Positions 33,179 through 41,051 are shown, counted from the first letter of the stretch. The stretch is DNA of 64,000 bases from Paenibacillus sp. JDR-2 (GCF_000023585.1 NC_012914.1:3254001-3318000); one strand, 5' to 3'. The notes: generated by a model not told the origin, from the sequence alone. A program made the numbers and translations.

Positions 33179-33400
33179 ATGGAATCAAAATCACAGAATG
33201 AATCTACCCAAAGCATTTTCAATAAAAATATCGAATTAGATTCAGATGTGAATGAGGACCGTGGGCGTGAGCAGCAATTGGATGCTTCTTTCGAAGACTG
33301 GTACCGGAATATCGGGCATTGGGAACAACAAAAATTAGAAATGACGCAAGTTCCGAAATCTAATGTATTTGATGTCGCAGCCAATATGGAAGAAAAATGA
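33179..33400 (+). CDS. Small acidic hypothetical protein
   Basis: A 73-residue, strongly acidic and polar protein (NKNIELDSDVNEDRGREQQL) without hydrophobic segment, probably largely unstructured with a short Trp-containing helix (FEDWYRNIGHWEQQKLEM). AAGGACGG and AACAGGA precede the ATG. A second small gene follows 37 bases later in the same direction, and a terminator closes the pair. No family recognised. Confidence 0.5.
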   Translation: MESKSQNESTQSIFNKNIELDSDVNEDRGREQQLDASFEDWYRNIGHWEQQKLEMTQVPKSNVFDVAANMEEK

Positions 33401-33437
33401 TTTTGTTAACTGTCAGCGAAAGCGAGGAACATAATTT

Positions 33438-33632
33438 ATGGCCAATAAAAAGAACTACTATTCATTCGAAGATCCATCGGGAACTACTATTGAGTATCGA
33501 GCCACCAGTTTACAGCAGGCTATGGTGATTAAGAAAAAGTTGGCCTTAGATTTGGGGATTTCCAAGGAGGACTTTGAATTAACGAACATTAGCAATAAAC
33601 GAATTTCGGCCAGCGATAATTCTGACGAATGA
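33438..33632 (+). CDS. Small hypothetical protein
   Basis: A 64-residue protein with AGCGAGG upstream of its ATG. It starts NKKNYYSFEDPSGTTIEYRA, predicted beta-hairpin, then a helix TSLQQAMVIKKKLALDLGI. It looks like a compact alpha/beta domain rather than random sequence. It lies in one unit with the acidic protein upstream and ends before a bidirectional hairpin. Function unknown. Confidence 0.5.
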   Translation: MANKKNYYSFEDPSGTTIEYRATSLQQAMVIKKKLALDLGISKEDFELTNISNKRISASDNSDE

Positions 33633-33660
33633 CAAGAAGAGCTTTTAAGAGCCGTATAAA

Positions 33661-33696
33661 TATAAAAGCCGCATAATAGCGGCTTTTATATTTTGT
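33661..33696. terminator. Bidirectional terminator
   Basis: TATAAAAGCCGC-N6-GCGGCTTTTATA, a perfect 12-bp stem between the small plus-strand genes and the minus-strand GyrI-like pair. Confidence 0.85.
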
Positions 33697-33728
33697 ATTC
33701 AGAATTTCTTTTAAAGACGAGACGAAGA

Positions 33729-34205
33729 TTATTTTTTAACCACAGGCACCCAAAATTCGCCGTAGAAAGTGCCATCGCCGTTATCTTTGCGATAGGTCGC
33801 ATTTGGACCACCGATGTAAGCATAATCAGTGGCTCGGGACAAAACTTCGCCAAAAGCAAGGTAAGTCAATTGATCAAACAAAGTCTCCTTGTCGCCATTT
33901 CCTGCGACAACGATATACTCGCTCTCCGGAAACTCGATAATGCGCGTTGCGTCAGTCACTGACTTTCCAGCTTCTACCGCGAAATAATTCCACGGCTTGC
34001 CTTGATAAACCTCGTTCACTGACCATTCACGATCATCTTTTGCAGCGTCTTTAAGCTTAGCAAATCGCCCGTCAGCCTTGAGTTTGCCCCAAAACTCGGA
34101 TTTTTCCTTTTGTAAAGCTGTCATGTCTTGAAAATTGGACTGGATTGAGAAACCATATGCGGTCAACGTGAATGATTTTTTGTGTTCAATTGTATATTCT
34201 GCCAT
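33729..34205 (-). CDS. GyrI-like/effector-binding domain protein (paralogue 1)
   Basis: A 158-residue stand-alone small-molecule-binding domain of the GyrI/AraC-effector (SOUL-like) fold: a beta strand and central tryptophan-containing helix (FQDMTALQKEKSEFWGKLKA), the strand pair YFAVEAGKS and RIIEFPESEYIVVAGNG, and a closing FYGEFWVPV strand typical of the family. ATG 34205 is chosen because AAAGGAG lies 5 bases upstream. It follows its paralogue by 27 bases on the same strand; both are divergent from a WYL-type regulator. It may bind a hydrophobic or cationic ligand. Confidence 0.75.
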   Translation of the reverse strand: MAEYTIEHKKSFTLTAYGFSIQSNFQDMTALQKEKSEFWGKLKADGRFAKLKDAAKDDREWSVNEVYQGKPWNYFAVEAGKSVTDATRIIEFPESEYIVVAGNGDKETLFDQLTYLAFGEVLSRATDYAYIGGPNATYRKDNGDGTFYGEFWVPVVKK

Positions 34206-34232
34206 ATGAGCTCCTTTCAAATTTCACAGAGA

Positions 34233-34712
34233 TTAGACTTCGACTTTTTTTACGCGAAGCCACATTTCACCGTAGAATTCACCGGTTTCAGCTGCCTTGA
34301 CGAATGTTGAATTGCCAGGACCTACGTATTTGTAATCTGTAATTTCTTGAAGCATGCCTCCGAAAACTTTGCCTGTGATTTCATCAGCAAGGCTGTTTTT
34401 GTCAGACCCTATGCCAGGCACAACGAGGTAGTCCCCAGCGAGGAAGTCTAGTACGATTGCGTCTTCCAAATTAAAATCACCCATCACGCCGAAGCCGCGC
34501 CAAGCTTTGCCATCGATAACATAATTGATTTGATATTCTTGCCCGTCAGCCAGCGCGAGAAGTTCAGCAAGCTTTCCATTTTCAGTGATTTCAGCCTTTT
34601 TCGCTGACGTTTTTGCTGCATTGCCTGCCCAGTCGTTGAAGTCCTCAAATGAAACACCGAAAGCAGTCATTTTGTAGTTTTCTGAGATCGTTTTGATTGA
34701 GTAGTTAGACAT
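34233..34712 (-). CDS. GyrI-like/effector-binding domain protein (paralogue 2)
   Basis: A 159-residue paralogue of the next gene with the same layout: N-terminal strand ISENYKMTAFGVSFEDFND, central VLDFLAGDYLVVPGIGSDK, DYKYVGPGNSTFVK, and the ending FYGEMWLRVKK. Identity to its neighbour is modest, so the duplication is old. AGGAGAG precedes the ATG. It is the first gene transcribed leftward from the regulatory spacer containing GTATCA/TGATAC half-sites, hence a likely target of the divergent regulator. Confidence 0.75.
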   Translation of the reverse strand: MSNYSIKTISENYKMTAFGVSFEDFNDWAGNAAKTSAKKAEITENGKLAELLALADGQEYQINYVIDGKAWRGFGVMGDFNLEDAIVLDFLAGDYLVVPGIGSDKNSLADEITGKVFGGMLQEITDYKYVGPGNSTFVKAAETGEFYGEMWLRVKKVEV

Positions 34713-34766
34713 TTTGTTCTCTCCTTTGTGGAATTACTTTTACAAGATTGATTCTATTTGCCGAAT

Positions 34767-34794
34767 GTATCAAAAAATGATACTTTTTTGATAC
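34767..34794. promoter_or_regulatory. Three evenly spaced half-sites, candidate WYL-regulator operator
   Basis: GTATCA (34767-34772), TGATAC (34778-34783) and TGATAC (34789-34794) start exactly 11 bases apart. The first two form the palindrome GTATCA-A5-TGATAC; the third repeats it one helical turn further. It lies between the GyrI-like pair and the regulator gene. Confidence 0.6.
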
Positions 34795-34803
34795 AATAAA
34801 ATC

Positions 34804-35772
34804 ATGAAGAAAACAGAACGAGTAAACCTAATCATGCGCTACATCAATAACCGCGCACATTTTACGATTGCTGAGATTCAGCGGGAGTTCAAGATTTCCC
34901 GCGCGACTGCGATCCGGGACATTAACGAGATTCAGGCGATGGGATTTCCGCTGACAACCGAGCTGGGGCGTGGTGGAGGCTACAATGTCCTGCAAAATCA
35001 GTATTTGCCCGCAGCACGTTTCACGCCGGATGAGCTGAAGGCGATTTTTATCAGTTTTATCGCCTCGAAAAATTCACAGCTGCCTTATCTGCAAAATCGC
35101 CGCTCCATCACTGAAAAACTCATCGGTATCGCGTCGCAAACACAGCAAGACGAGCTAATTGAGCTGAATAATATCTTGCTTTTTGAAAATACGAATCCTG
35201 CTAATCCGAATCTTTTGGAGCTAGATGATGCAGCGCCTGCGGAGCTTAACCAGTTGATTTCGCTTGCTGTGCGAGATAAGCATTTACGCGTGACGTATGA
35301 GCCGAATCCTGGCTGGCCACAGTTGCTGGACGTTTTTTTGCTGCATATTTTTAATTCGAACGCTCAGTGGCTAGTCGAGGTTTATGACCTTGATACGGGT
35401 GAGTTTCGTTATTTGCCTGTTGATTTGCTGCGGGATTCCGCAATTTCCGAACATGAGATGAAGTATTCTGAGCAAGAGATTTTAAGCAAAAAACGGATTG
35501 GAGCACGTCAGTCTAATCTTATCGTGAAGCTTGATACGATTGGGATTCAGCGCTTTAAACGCATGCATCCGCCGGGGATTATTTTGTCCTTTACTGGAAT
35601 GTTTCAGTCGAGCGGAATTTTTAACGTTCAGTTGGATGTGACCGATGCTGAGGAGCTGGCTTATTACGCGGATTGGCTTTTGTTTTTGGGGAAAGGGGTC
35701 GTGTTTGAGCGTATTCCTGAAGAGCTTCGCTTGATTTTAGAGGATCGTTTAACCAATTTAAGATTTTCTTGA
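34804..35772 (+). CDS. YafY-type regulator (HTH_11 plus WYL domain)
   Basis: A 322-residue transcription factor. The N-terminal winged helix (residues 1-60: IMRYINNRAHFTIAEIQREF, then ISRATAIRDINEIQAMG) is followed by GRGGGYNVLQ, the link typical of YafY/PafC-like proteins. The central WYL domain (about 135-210; LISLAVRDKHLRVTYEPNPG and RYLPVDLLRDS) is degenerate in the W-Y-L triad, and a WCX-like C-terminal region follows. The ATG follows an AT-rich promoter overlapping the half-site cluster. It probably represses itself and the divergent GyrI-like genes, which could carry or modify its ligand. Confidence 0.8.
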   Translation: MKKTERVNLIMRYINNRAHFTIAEIQREFKISRATAIRDINEIQAMGFPLTTELGRGGGYNVLQNQYLPAARFTPDELKAIFISFIASKNSQLPYLQNRRSITEKLIGIASQTQQDELIELNNILLFENTNPANPNLLELDDAAPAELNQLISLAVRDKHLRVTYEPNPGWPQLLDVFLLHIFNSNAQWLVEVYDLDTGEFRYLPVDLLRDSAISEHEMKYSEQEILSKKRIGARQSNLIVKLDTIGIQRFKRMHPPGIILSFTGMFQSSGIFNVQLDVTDAEELAYYADWLLFLGKGVVFERIPEELRLILEDRLTNLRFS

Positions 35773-35863
35773 GTTTAATAAACAAAAAAGACCGACATTT
35801 GTCGGCTGTTAAATTCAGGCTTATGTTTAAGGGGGATCCTACAGAAGGGGCTGAAGGCATGAA

Positions 35864-35900
35864 AAAAGGGTTGGGGGATCCCCAACCCTTTTATTTTATA
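35864..35900. terminator. Bidirectional terminator
   Basis: AAAAGGGTTGGGG / CCCCAACCCTTTT around GGGGATCCCC, then a T-rich exit. It lies between the WYL regulator and the minus-strand yjcZ-type gene. Confidence 0.85.
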
Positions 35901-35911
35901 TTTTAGAGAAA

Positions 35912-36067
35912 TTAATAGTACCCTTTACCTGTGCCTACACCGCCAACTTGTGGGCCGTAACCGCCGCCCCAGCCGCCAACAAAGCCACATCCGCAGACGA
36001 TAATCACCAGCAAGATGAACAGTACAAGAATTCCGCCAACCTGATTGCCATGGCCAAATCCTGACAT
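35912..36067 (-). CDS. YjcZ family sporulation protein
   Basis: A 51-residue peptide. The start SGFGHGNQVGGILVLFILLV, a single hydrophobic helix, the Cys-Gly-Cys-Gly turn (VCGCGFVGG) and a Gly/Tyr-rich tail match the YjcZ family of tiny sporulation proteins. AAGGAGG precedes the ATG by about 12 bases. Upstream on the same strand CATATGATA (36103-36111) fits the -10 of mother-cell sigma factors (CATANNNTA), although no matching -35 was found. It is probably inserted in a spore membrane or coat layer. Confidence 0.85.
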   Translation of the reverse strand: MSGFGHGNQVGGILVLFILLVIIVCGCGFVGGWGGGYGPQVGGVGTGKGYY

Positions 36068-36241
36068 AATTCACAACACCTCCTTACGTCTGGAGTATAC
36101 TTTATCATATGTGTGGGGAGGTATTATGCTTGGGTATTTGCCTTAGGAGCATTCGTCTAATTGCATCTGCCTCTCCGTTACGACTGTCATGGATGAACGG
36201 TTGATTTATTCATTACTTGGGATATTATTATCATCATTTTA

Positions 36242-36673
36242 TTACATCTCTTTAAAGTACTTGACCCGGTAATAAGTGCCATATCCAAGAATAAACAGAT
36301 AAGCGCAAATAAATAGAATTACCATTGTTAAATCTATATCCATTAAAGCTAACGCTGTAATTAAGGCACCAAACACAAAAATCATCATGTCATATGCTTT
36401 CGCTTTTGCTCGGTTATTGTTTGCCAGATTACGCTCATCTTTTTTCTCAATCTCTAACTGTTTTGCCGCGGCGGGATTATGTTTCATCGCGTATCGAACC
36501 ATTAGTTCTCCCATACCGTGACCGAACATGCCAGAGCCAAGTCCAACGCAGATATAAGGCAACGCTCGCAGTAAACCTTGCGGATCTTCAATTGTTTTGA
36601 TGAAGTACACACCAACTGCTAGTATGACTACACCTATAAAGGTAATCCAATAATCCGAAATCGATTTGTTCAT
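36242..36673 (-). CDS. Four-helix membrane protein co-transcribed with an XRE regulator
   Basis: A 143-residue membrane protein with two N-terminal helices (YWITFIGVVILAVGVYFI; ALPYICVGLGSGMFGHGMGE), a charged cytoplasmic loop (EIEKKDERNLANNNRAKAKA) and two C-terminal helices. The DERN...A.AKAYD loop recalls small DUF2178-like membrane proteins that travel with Cro/CI-type regulators. Its ATG overlaps the regulator's stop by four bases, so the two are translated together. No catalytic motif is visible; an immunity or envelope-sensing role would be a guess. Confidence 0.65.
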   Translation of the reverse strand: MNKSISDYWITFIGVVILAVGVYFIKTIEDPQGLLRALPYICVGLGSGMFGHGMGELMVRYAMKHNPAAAKQLEIEKKDERNLANNNRAKAKAYDMMIFVFGALITALALMDIDLTMVILFICAYLFILGYGTYYRVKYFKEM

Positions 36674-36876
36674 ACTGTCCCATCCTCCTCATAAATAAAG
36701 ACTTCTTCGATACTCTTACCGAAAAAACGAGCAATCCTGAATGCTAAAAGGATCGATGGGTTATAACGTCCGTTTTCCAGAGAACCGATTGTTTGCCTAG
36801 ACACCTCGAGAGCTGCTGCTAATTCTTCTTGATTGATTCCATGTTGCTTGCGGTGTTCTTCTAAACGGTTGTTCAA
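36670..36876 (-). CDS. XRE family transcriptional regulator
   Basis: A 68-residue minimal Cro/CI-type repressor. NNRLEEHRKQHGINQEELAA and VSRQTIGSLENGRYNPSILL form the helix-turn-helix, and the ending FFGKSIEEVFIYEEDG is typical of YdzF/YgzD-like proteins. TTG 36876 is preferred because AGGAGGG lies about 9 bases upstream; the in-frame ATG at 36894 overlaps that ribosome site and has none of its own. A strong SigA promoter and a perfect 18-bp palindrome lie immediately upstream, pointing to autorepression. Confidence 0.85.
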   Translation of the reverse strand: MNNRLEEHRKQHGINQEELAAALEVSRQTIGSLENGRYNPSILLAFRIARFFGKSIEEVFIYEEDGTV

Positions 36877-36893
36877 TTCATTTACCCTCCTCA

Positions 36894-36961
36894 TGGAAAG
36901 CTAGCTTTCCACAAGGTGAGCATATCGTGCAATATCGTTAATGTCAAGCGTACTTTCCATT
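36894..36961 (-). promoter_or_regulatory. Promoter and palindromic operator of the XRE-membrane protein unit
   Basis: On the minus strand TTGACA (36942-36947), 17-base spacer, TATGCT (36919-36924). TGGAAAGCTAGCTTTCCA (36894-36911), a perfect 18-bp palindrome, covers the predicted start of transcription. A second TGGAAAG half-site lies just upstream of the -35 (36953-36959). Confidence 0.75.
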
Positions 36962-37077
36962 TTGATATTAAATGGGCCAAACAAGGAATATAGGAATTGC
37001 GTGAAGAAAGTCATCAGCTGGCCGTTCGACGATTCAGTCATTCGTACCGCTATAATTTCTTTAGAGCTAAGTTGTTA

Positions 37078-37105
37078 AGCAGTCGGCGATCGGCTGCTTT
37101 TTTTG
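37078..37105 (+). terminator. Orphan terminator-like hairpin
   Basis: AGCAGTCG-GCGAT-CGGCTGCT followed by T7, with no plus-strand gene before it. Nothing else is recognised in 36962-37243. Confidence 0.6.
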
Positions 37106-37243
37106 TTCCTAACGATTTTCTTTACACTGGGACTCCTGTGGAATTTTGATTCTAATCCTCACAAAACATATTTTGTTTATTGCTCTAACCAGGAACGCTA
37201 CCTGTATCTGTATACGATGTGTCGATTAATTTTGACCATACCG

Positions 37244-37296
37244 TTGACAAATTAAGGAATCGTTCATACAATATAAATAAATGAATGGTTCATTCA
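37244..37296 (+). promoter_or_regulatory. Promoter and TetR-type operator of the SDR-TetR operon
   Basis: TTGACA (37244-37249), 17-base spacer, TACAAT (37267-37272), then the dyad TGAATG-GTT-CATTCA (37282-37296) about ten bases after the -10. A diverged half copy (GAATCGTTCAT) lies in the spacer. Confidence 0.7.
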
Positions 37297-37317
37297 ATTT
37301 AAGAGGAGGATATCCAA

Positions 37318-38226
37318 ATGAGTGAAATTCAAACGGTGGGTCAAAACGTAAGAGGGAAATATGTAGTGATTACAGGTGCTACGAGCGGGATCGGGTTAGC
37401 GACGGCGCAAGAGTTAGCATCAAGAGGGGCGAACTTGGGAATCGTTGCCCGCAATGCGGCCAAAGCGAACGAGGTTGCGGCTAGACTTCGGTCGTCCTTC
37501 GGCAATCAGATTACAGTGGATGTTTTCATCGCCGATATGTCCTCCCAGCGTTCCATCCGCCGCGCTGCAAACGAGATGTTGGAGAAATGCCCGAGAATCG
37601 ATATTCTGATCAATAATGCGGGTGCCATGTTCGTTGATTATAAGTTGACGGAGGACGGACTTGAGATGACCTGGGCGGTCAACCATATCGCGCCGTTCTT
37701 GTTAACAACGCTGCTCCTTGATAAACTGATGTTGAGCGAACATGCCCGCATCATTACGACTTCGTCCCACGGCCATAAGATGGCTAGAAAAGGCATCGGA
37801 TTTGACGATTTGAACGGTAAGCGTTGTTTTGGGTTTTGGGGGAAAATGAAGGGCGGTCCTAACTTTCGATACGGTGAGACGAAGCTTACGAATATCTTGT
37901 TTACTGCCGAGCTGGCGAAACGATTGCAAGGTACAAATATTGCCGCGTATTGCTTTGATCCCGGACTCGTCGCAACAAATTTCAATCGGGACAACGGATG
38001 GATGGCCCGGATGACGACGGCTGTCATGATGAGATTCGCGCGAACGCCTGAGAAGGGCGCCGAGACGCTCGTATGGCTGGCGGATACCAACGACAAGATT
38101 CTGGAGAGCGGGTGTTACTACGCGGATAAGCAACCAGGAACGCTATCGGCACAAGCGAGCAATATGAAAACAGCGAAGAAGCTATGGGAAGTAAGCGAGG
38201 ATCAGGTCCGTATATCGCAGGCTTAA
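37318..38226 (+). CDS. Short-chain dehydrogenase/reductase, retinol-dehydrogenase-like
   Basis: A 302-residue NAD(P)-dependent oxidoreductase with Rossmann fold. Cofactor motif TGATSGIG at residues 21-28, NNAGAMF near 100 and the catalytic Ser (TTSSHGHK), Tyr and Lys (RYGETKLTN) in order. Arg residues after the second strand (VARNAAKANE) favour NADP. The long insertion between Ser and Tyr is typical of the retinol-dehydrogenase-like SDR group. AGAGGAGG precedes the ATG. It is co-transcribed with a TetR regulator, suggesting induction by its substrate, perhaps a toxic carbonyl or alcohol. Confidence 0.9.
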   Translation: MSEIQTVGQNVRGKYVVITGATSGIGLATAQELASRGANLGIVARNAAKANEVAARLRSSFGNQITVDVFIADMSSQRSIRRAANEMLEKCPRIDILINNAGAMFVDYKLTEDGLEMTWAVNHIAPFLLTTLLLDKLMLSEHARIITTSSHGHKMARKGIGFDDLNGKRCFGFWGKMKGGPNFRYGETKLTNILFTAELAKRLQGTNIAAYCFDPGLVATNFNRDNGWMARMTTAVMMRFARTPEKGAETLVWLADTNDKILESGCYYADKQPGTLSAQASNMKTAKKLWEVSEDQVRISQA

Positions 38227-38264
38227 CTTGCTAGTCGACGCATGAAAAGGAAGAAGGATAAGCT

Positions 38265-38858
38265 ATGCCAAGAATATCGAGAGCGCAAGCCGAGCAAGCG
38301 TTTGACGAACGCAAAGATCAGATCAAAAAGGCTGCTCTTAAAATATTTGCCGAGAAAGGGCTTGCTGGTACGAAGATGAGCATGATCGCGGAGGAGGCCG
38401 GCATCAGCCAAGGTTTATCGTACCGCTATTTCGAATCCAAAGACGAGATTTTTGCGCTTCTCGTGGAAGAGGCGATAGAGGAATCCCGGAAAGCCATACT
38501 CAATATCGGAAGTCTACCAGGTTCGCCTCTTGAGCAATTAAAGGCGTTCACGCTTCAACTGTTGGATGAGAACCACAAGCAATACTTCCTGCTCGTTCAA
38601 CAAGCACTAACGTCGGAAGGGGTTCCAAGCCGTGCTAAGGAAGCGATCGAGCGGTATTCTCCCAAGGATACAATTGAACAGATAATCCCTATATTTGTTC
38701 GAGGACAGCAAGAAGGTCAATTCGCAGAGGATGATGCCTACAAGCGATTGATTTTATTCCTTTCAGTTGTTAACGGTCTTATGCTTCAAGATGCGAAGGC
38801 GATGGGAATGAATTGGACGCAGGAAGTTGACCTTTTGTTGAATATCTTGACGAAATAA
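38265..38858 (+). CDS. TetR family regulator
   Basis: A 197-residue repressor. The N-terminal helix-turn-helix is AALKIFAEKGLAGTKMSMIA, then EEAGISQGLSYRYFESKDEI (residues 25-65), the classic TetR pattern; the remaining helices form the ligand-binding domain. It follows the SDR gene by 38 bases with AAGGAAGAAGG as ribosome site. The dyad upstream of the SDR gene is the likely target, giving a self-contained sensor-enzyme operon. Confidence 0.9.
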   Translation: MPRISRAQAEQAFDERKDQIKKAALKIFAEKGLAGTKMSMIAEEAGISQGLSYRYFESKDEIFALLVEEAIEESRKAILNIGSLPGSPLEQLKAFTLQLLDENHKQYFLLVQQALTSEGVPSRAKEAIERYSPKDTIEQIIPIFVRGQQEGQFAEDDAYKRLILFLSVVNGLMLQDAKAMGMNWTQEVDLLLNILTK

Positions 38859-38948
38859 TAAACCGCCTCGGTGATTTTGCTTTTTAAAGCTCTATTCTTG
38901 CAAGCACTTCAGAATTTAATTTGATAACTAGGAGATAGTTCAAATCAA

Positions 38949-38982
38949 CAAAAAAGCAGCTGAACGTAATACATCGGCTGCT
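38949..38982 (-). terminator. Terminator of a small minus-strand gene
   Basis: On the minus strand AGCAGCCGA / TTCAGCTGCT-type stem (one G-U pair) followed by T6. It ends the transcript of the 40-residue membrane peptide and could also stop the plus-strand TetR transcript. Confidence 0.65.
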
Positions 38983-39002
38983 GCTGTCGTGTGTTAAGAT
39001 GT

Positions 39003-39125
39003 TCACGGGTCCATTGGATTTGGAGTATCGACCATATTAAATAACCACCAAAATAAAAGCAAGAAGATACAACAAGTTATTATTATTAGAATAACAGTAA
39101 CTTTACTATTTAATTGATTCTTCAT
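39003..39125 (-). CDS. Small single-helix membrane protein
   Basis: A 40-residue peptide: a basic, polar start (KNQLNSKV), one transmembrane helix (VILIIITCCIFLLLFWWLF) and a short external tail rich in Pro/Asp. GGAGGAGG lies 8 bases before the ATG and a terminator follows 20 bases after the stop, so it looks like a genuine short gene. Family not recognised. It stands alone between a TetR gene and a histidine phosphatase gene. The rest of the spacer 38859-39451 shows no other gene. Confidence 0.55.
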   Translation of the reverse strand: MKNQLNSKVTVILIIITCCIFLLLFWWLFNMVDTPNPMDP

Positions 39126-39290
39126 TTAATGCCTCCTCCGAAAAAGCTTGGTACCTTTCTATACGAGTAATTAGAAGGGTTTGTTGCTTTAAACTGTCCT
39201 TTACTAGGTATATTAATTTTCCAATTTTTATTAGAAATTTTCAGTGTTGTGATTTTGGTTGGGATGCTTTCATTGATTAACGTCGATTAA

Positions 39291-39328
39291 AAAAGCTGCA
39301 GTAGATCAGAGGATCCGCTGCAGCTTTT
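39291..39328. terminator. Terminator-like hairpin
   Basis: AAAAGCTGCAG / CTGCAGCTTTT with loop TAGATCAGAGGATCCG. It is not adjacent to a gene end and shares its loop core with the hairpin at 41240-41278. Confidence 0.6.
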
Positions 39329-39451
39329 GTTGCAGTTAATCAGCTAAATGACTACTTGAGTACTTTTCGAGACGGAATATTCACGAACTTCGATTATCAC
39401 GTAATGTGAAATCAGATTAATATAATAAGTTAACAATTCAGGGAGGATTAT

Positions 39452-40018
39452 ATGAACACCATTATCTATATGGTTAGGCATGCTGAATCACCATACAATG
39501 AAGGAACAGAAAGAACAAGGGGACTTACCACTAAGGGCAAGGGCGATGTTGAAAAAGTTACAGAAATTCTTAAGGAAGAAGGAATTGACGTCCTTGTATC
39601 TAGCCCGTATAACCGAGCAATTCTGAGTATTGAGGGATTGGCACAAAACTTGGGATTGGATATCGAAACATTTGAAGATCTCAGGGAAAGGCATTTTGCT
39701 AGAGAAATTATTGAAAATTTAATGTCGGTCATTAGCGAGAAATTTTATGATTTCGATTATTCTTTACCGGGTGGGGAGTCTAATTCTGAATGCCAGAATA
39801 GATCTGTATCAGTGATAAAAAACATATTAAAAGAACACTCCGGGAAAAAAATAGCTATTGGAACACATGGACTTGTGATGACGTTGATGATGAATTATTT
39901 TGATTCAAGTTATGGTTTGGATTTTTTAAATCAATTAAAGAAACCAGATATTTATAAATTAAGTTTTGAAAATTTAGAATTAAAAGAAGTAATAAGACTG
40001 TGGAATGGGGATCTCTGA
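39452..40018 (+). CDS. Histidine phosphatase superfamily protein
   Basis: A 188-residue phosphoglycerate-mutase-like phosphatase. The phosphohistidine motif MVRHAESPYN (RHx with His10) is at residues 7-16, the second Arg in SSPYNRA near 52, the acid/base Glu in FEDLRERHFA near 78, and the second His in IGTHGLVMTLMM near 140. The whole core is present, so it should be active; substrates of such small members vary. GGGAGG precedes the ATG. It is AT-rich compared with neighbours, suggesting acquisition. Monocistronic. Confidence 0.88.
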   Translation: MNTIIYMVRHAESPYNEGTERTRGLTTKGKGDVEKVTEILKEEGIDVLVSSPYNRAILSIEGLAQNLGLDIETFEDLRERHFAREIIENLMSVISEKFYDFDYSLPGGESNSECQNRSVSVIKNILKEHSGKKIAIGTHGLVMTLMMNYFDSSYGLDFLNQLKKPDIYKLSFENLELKEVIRLWNGDL

Positions 40019-40184
40019 TTGAGCTAAAGAGACTTTTACACGAAAACCAATCCTTACTTACATCAGAGTAACTAGATGAACTTTTTTTCAGTACTATTGG
40101 GGAAAAAGCTGAACTGGTATACTAAAATCGAATATTTCATCCAACTCTTGGAAGCTTCATAACTATCTCTATGGAGGTTGTACC

Positions 40185-41051
40185 ATGACAATGACACAAC
40201 GTAAGCTAGGTTCGACGGGGATAATCGTAGGTGAAATCGGAATGGGCGGAATGCCGTTGTCCGTTGATGGACGCCCTTCAGAGGAAGATGGCATTAGAGC
40301 GGTGCATGCCGCATTGGAGCAAGGCATTACCCTGTTCGATACGGCCGATTCGTACTGCATGAACTCGACCGAAAAAGGTCATAACGAACGTCTGCTAGCC
40401 AAAGCTTTACATAATCGTTCCGATGTGGTCATCGCGACAAAAGGCGGCTCAATTCGTCCGGATGGACGCTGGGAAACCGATGGCCGACCTGAGCACTTGC
40501 GTCAAGCGTGCGAGGACAGTTTGCTTGCGCTAGGTGTGGAAACAATCACGCTCTATCAATACCACCGTCCGGATCCTAAGGTGCCGTTTGCGGAATCCGT
40601 GGGAGCAATCGCGGAATTGCAGCGGGAGGGGAAGATCGTTCACGTCGGGCTGTCTAACGTTTCCGTTGCACAGCTGGAAGAAGCCAGCGAAATTGTAACG
40701 GTCGCGTCGGTTCAAAACCGTATGAATTTGTTTGACTATTCGTCCATGGCAGTGCTGAAGCGCTGCGAAGAGCTCGGTATCGCCTTCCTACCGTACAGCC
40801 CTCTAAACGGCATGGGTAACGCGCAGGGCATCGGCAGCAACGAGAAGCTTTCGCGGATCGCCAGAAGTTATGATGCGTCGCCGCAACAGATCGCGATTGC
40901 ATGGCTGCTTCAATTGTCTCCAGTCATTCTGCCAATTCCAGGTGCCAGCAAAGCAGTGAACATCGTTAACTGTGCAGGTGCATCCAACTTGAAGCTATCT
41001 GACGAAGACGTAGCCGAATTGAACGGCATTGCTGATCAAATCACGGCATAA
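40185..41051 (+). CDS. Aldo/keto reductase
   Basis: A 288-residue (beta/alpha)8 NADPH-dependent oxidoreductase. The catalytic tetrad is Asp and Tyr in LFDTADSYCMN (near 50-56), Lys in VIATKGGSI (near 86) and His in TLYQYHRPDPKVP (near 126). NADPH-binding elements are VGLSNVSVAQLEEA and PGASKAVNIVNC near 255. GGAGGT lies 7 bases upstream of the ATG. The physiological carbonyl substrate is not known. Followed by a hairpin shared with the convergent S-layer-type gene. Confidence 0.93.
   Translation: MTMTQRKLGSTGIIVGEIGMGGMPLSVDGRPSEEDGIRAVHAALEQGITLFDTADSYCMNSTEKGHNERLLAKALHNRSDVVIATKGGSIRPDGRWETDGRPEHLRQACEDSLLALGVETITLYQYHRPDPKVPFAESVGAIAELQREGKIVHVGLSNVSVAQLEEASEIVTVASVQNRMNLFDYSSMAVLKRCEELGIAFLPYSPLNGMGNAQGIGSNEKLSRIARSYDASPQQIAIAWLLQLSPVILPIPGASKAVNIVNCAGASNLKLSDEDVAELNGIADQITA

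Noticed and set aside
36103-36130. Full SigK or SigE promoter before the yjcZ-type gene
   Set aside because: The -10 (CATATGATA) fits, but no AC or ATA element lies at the right distance, so only the -10 is mentioned.
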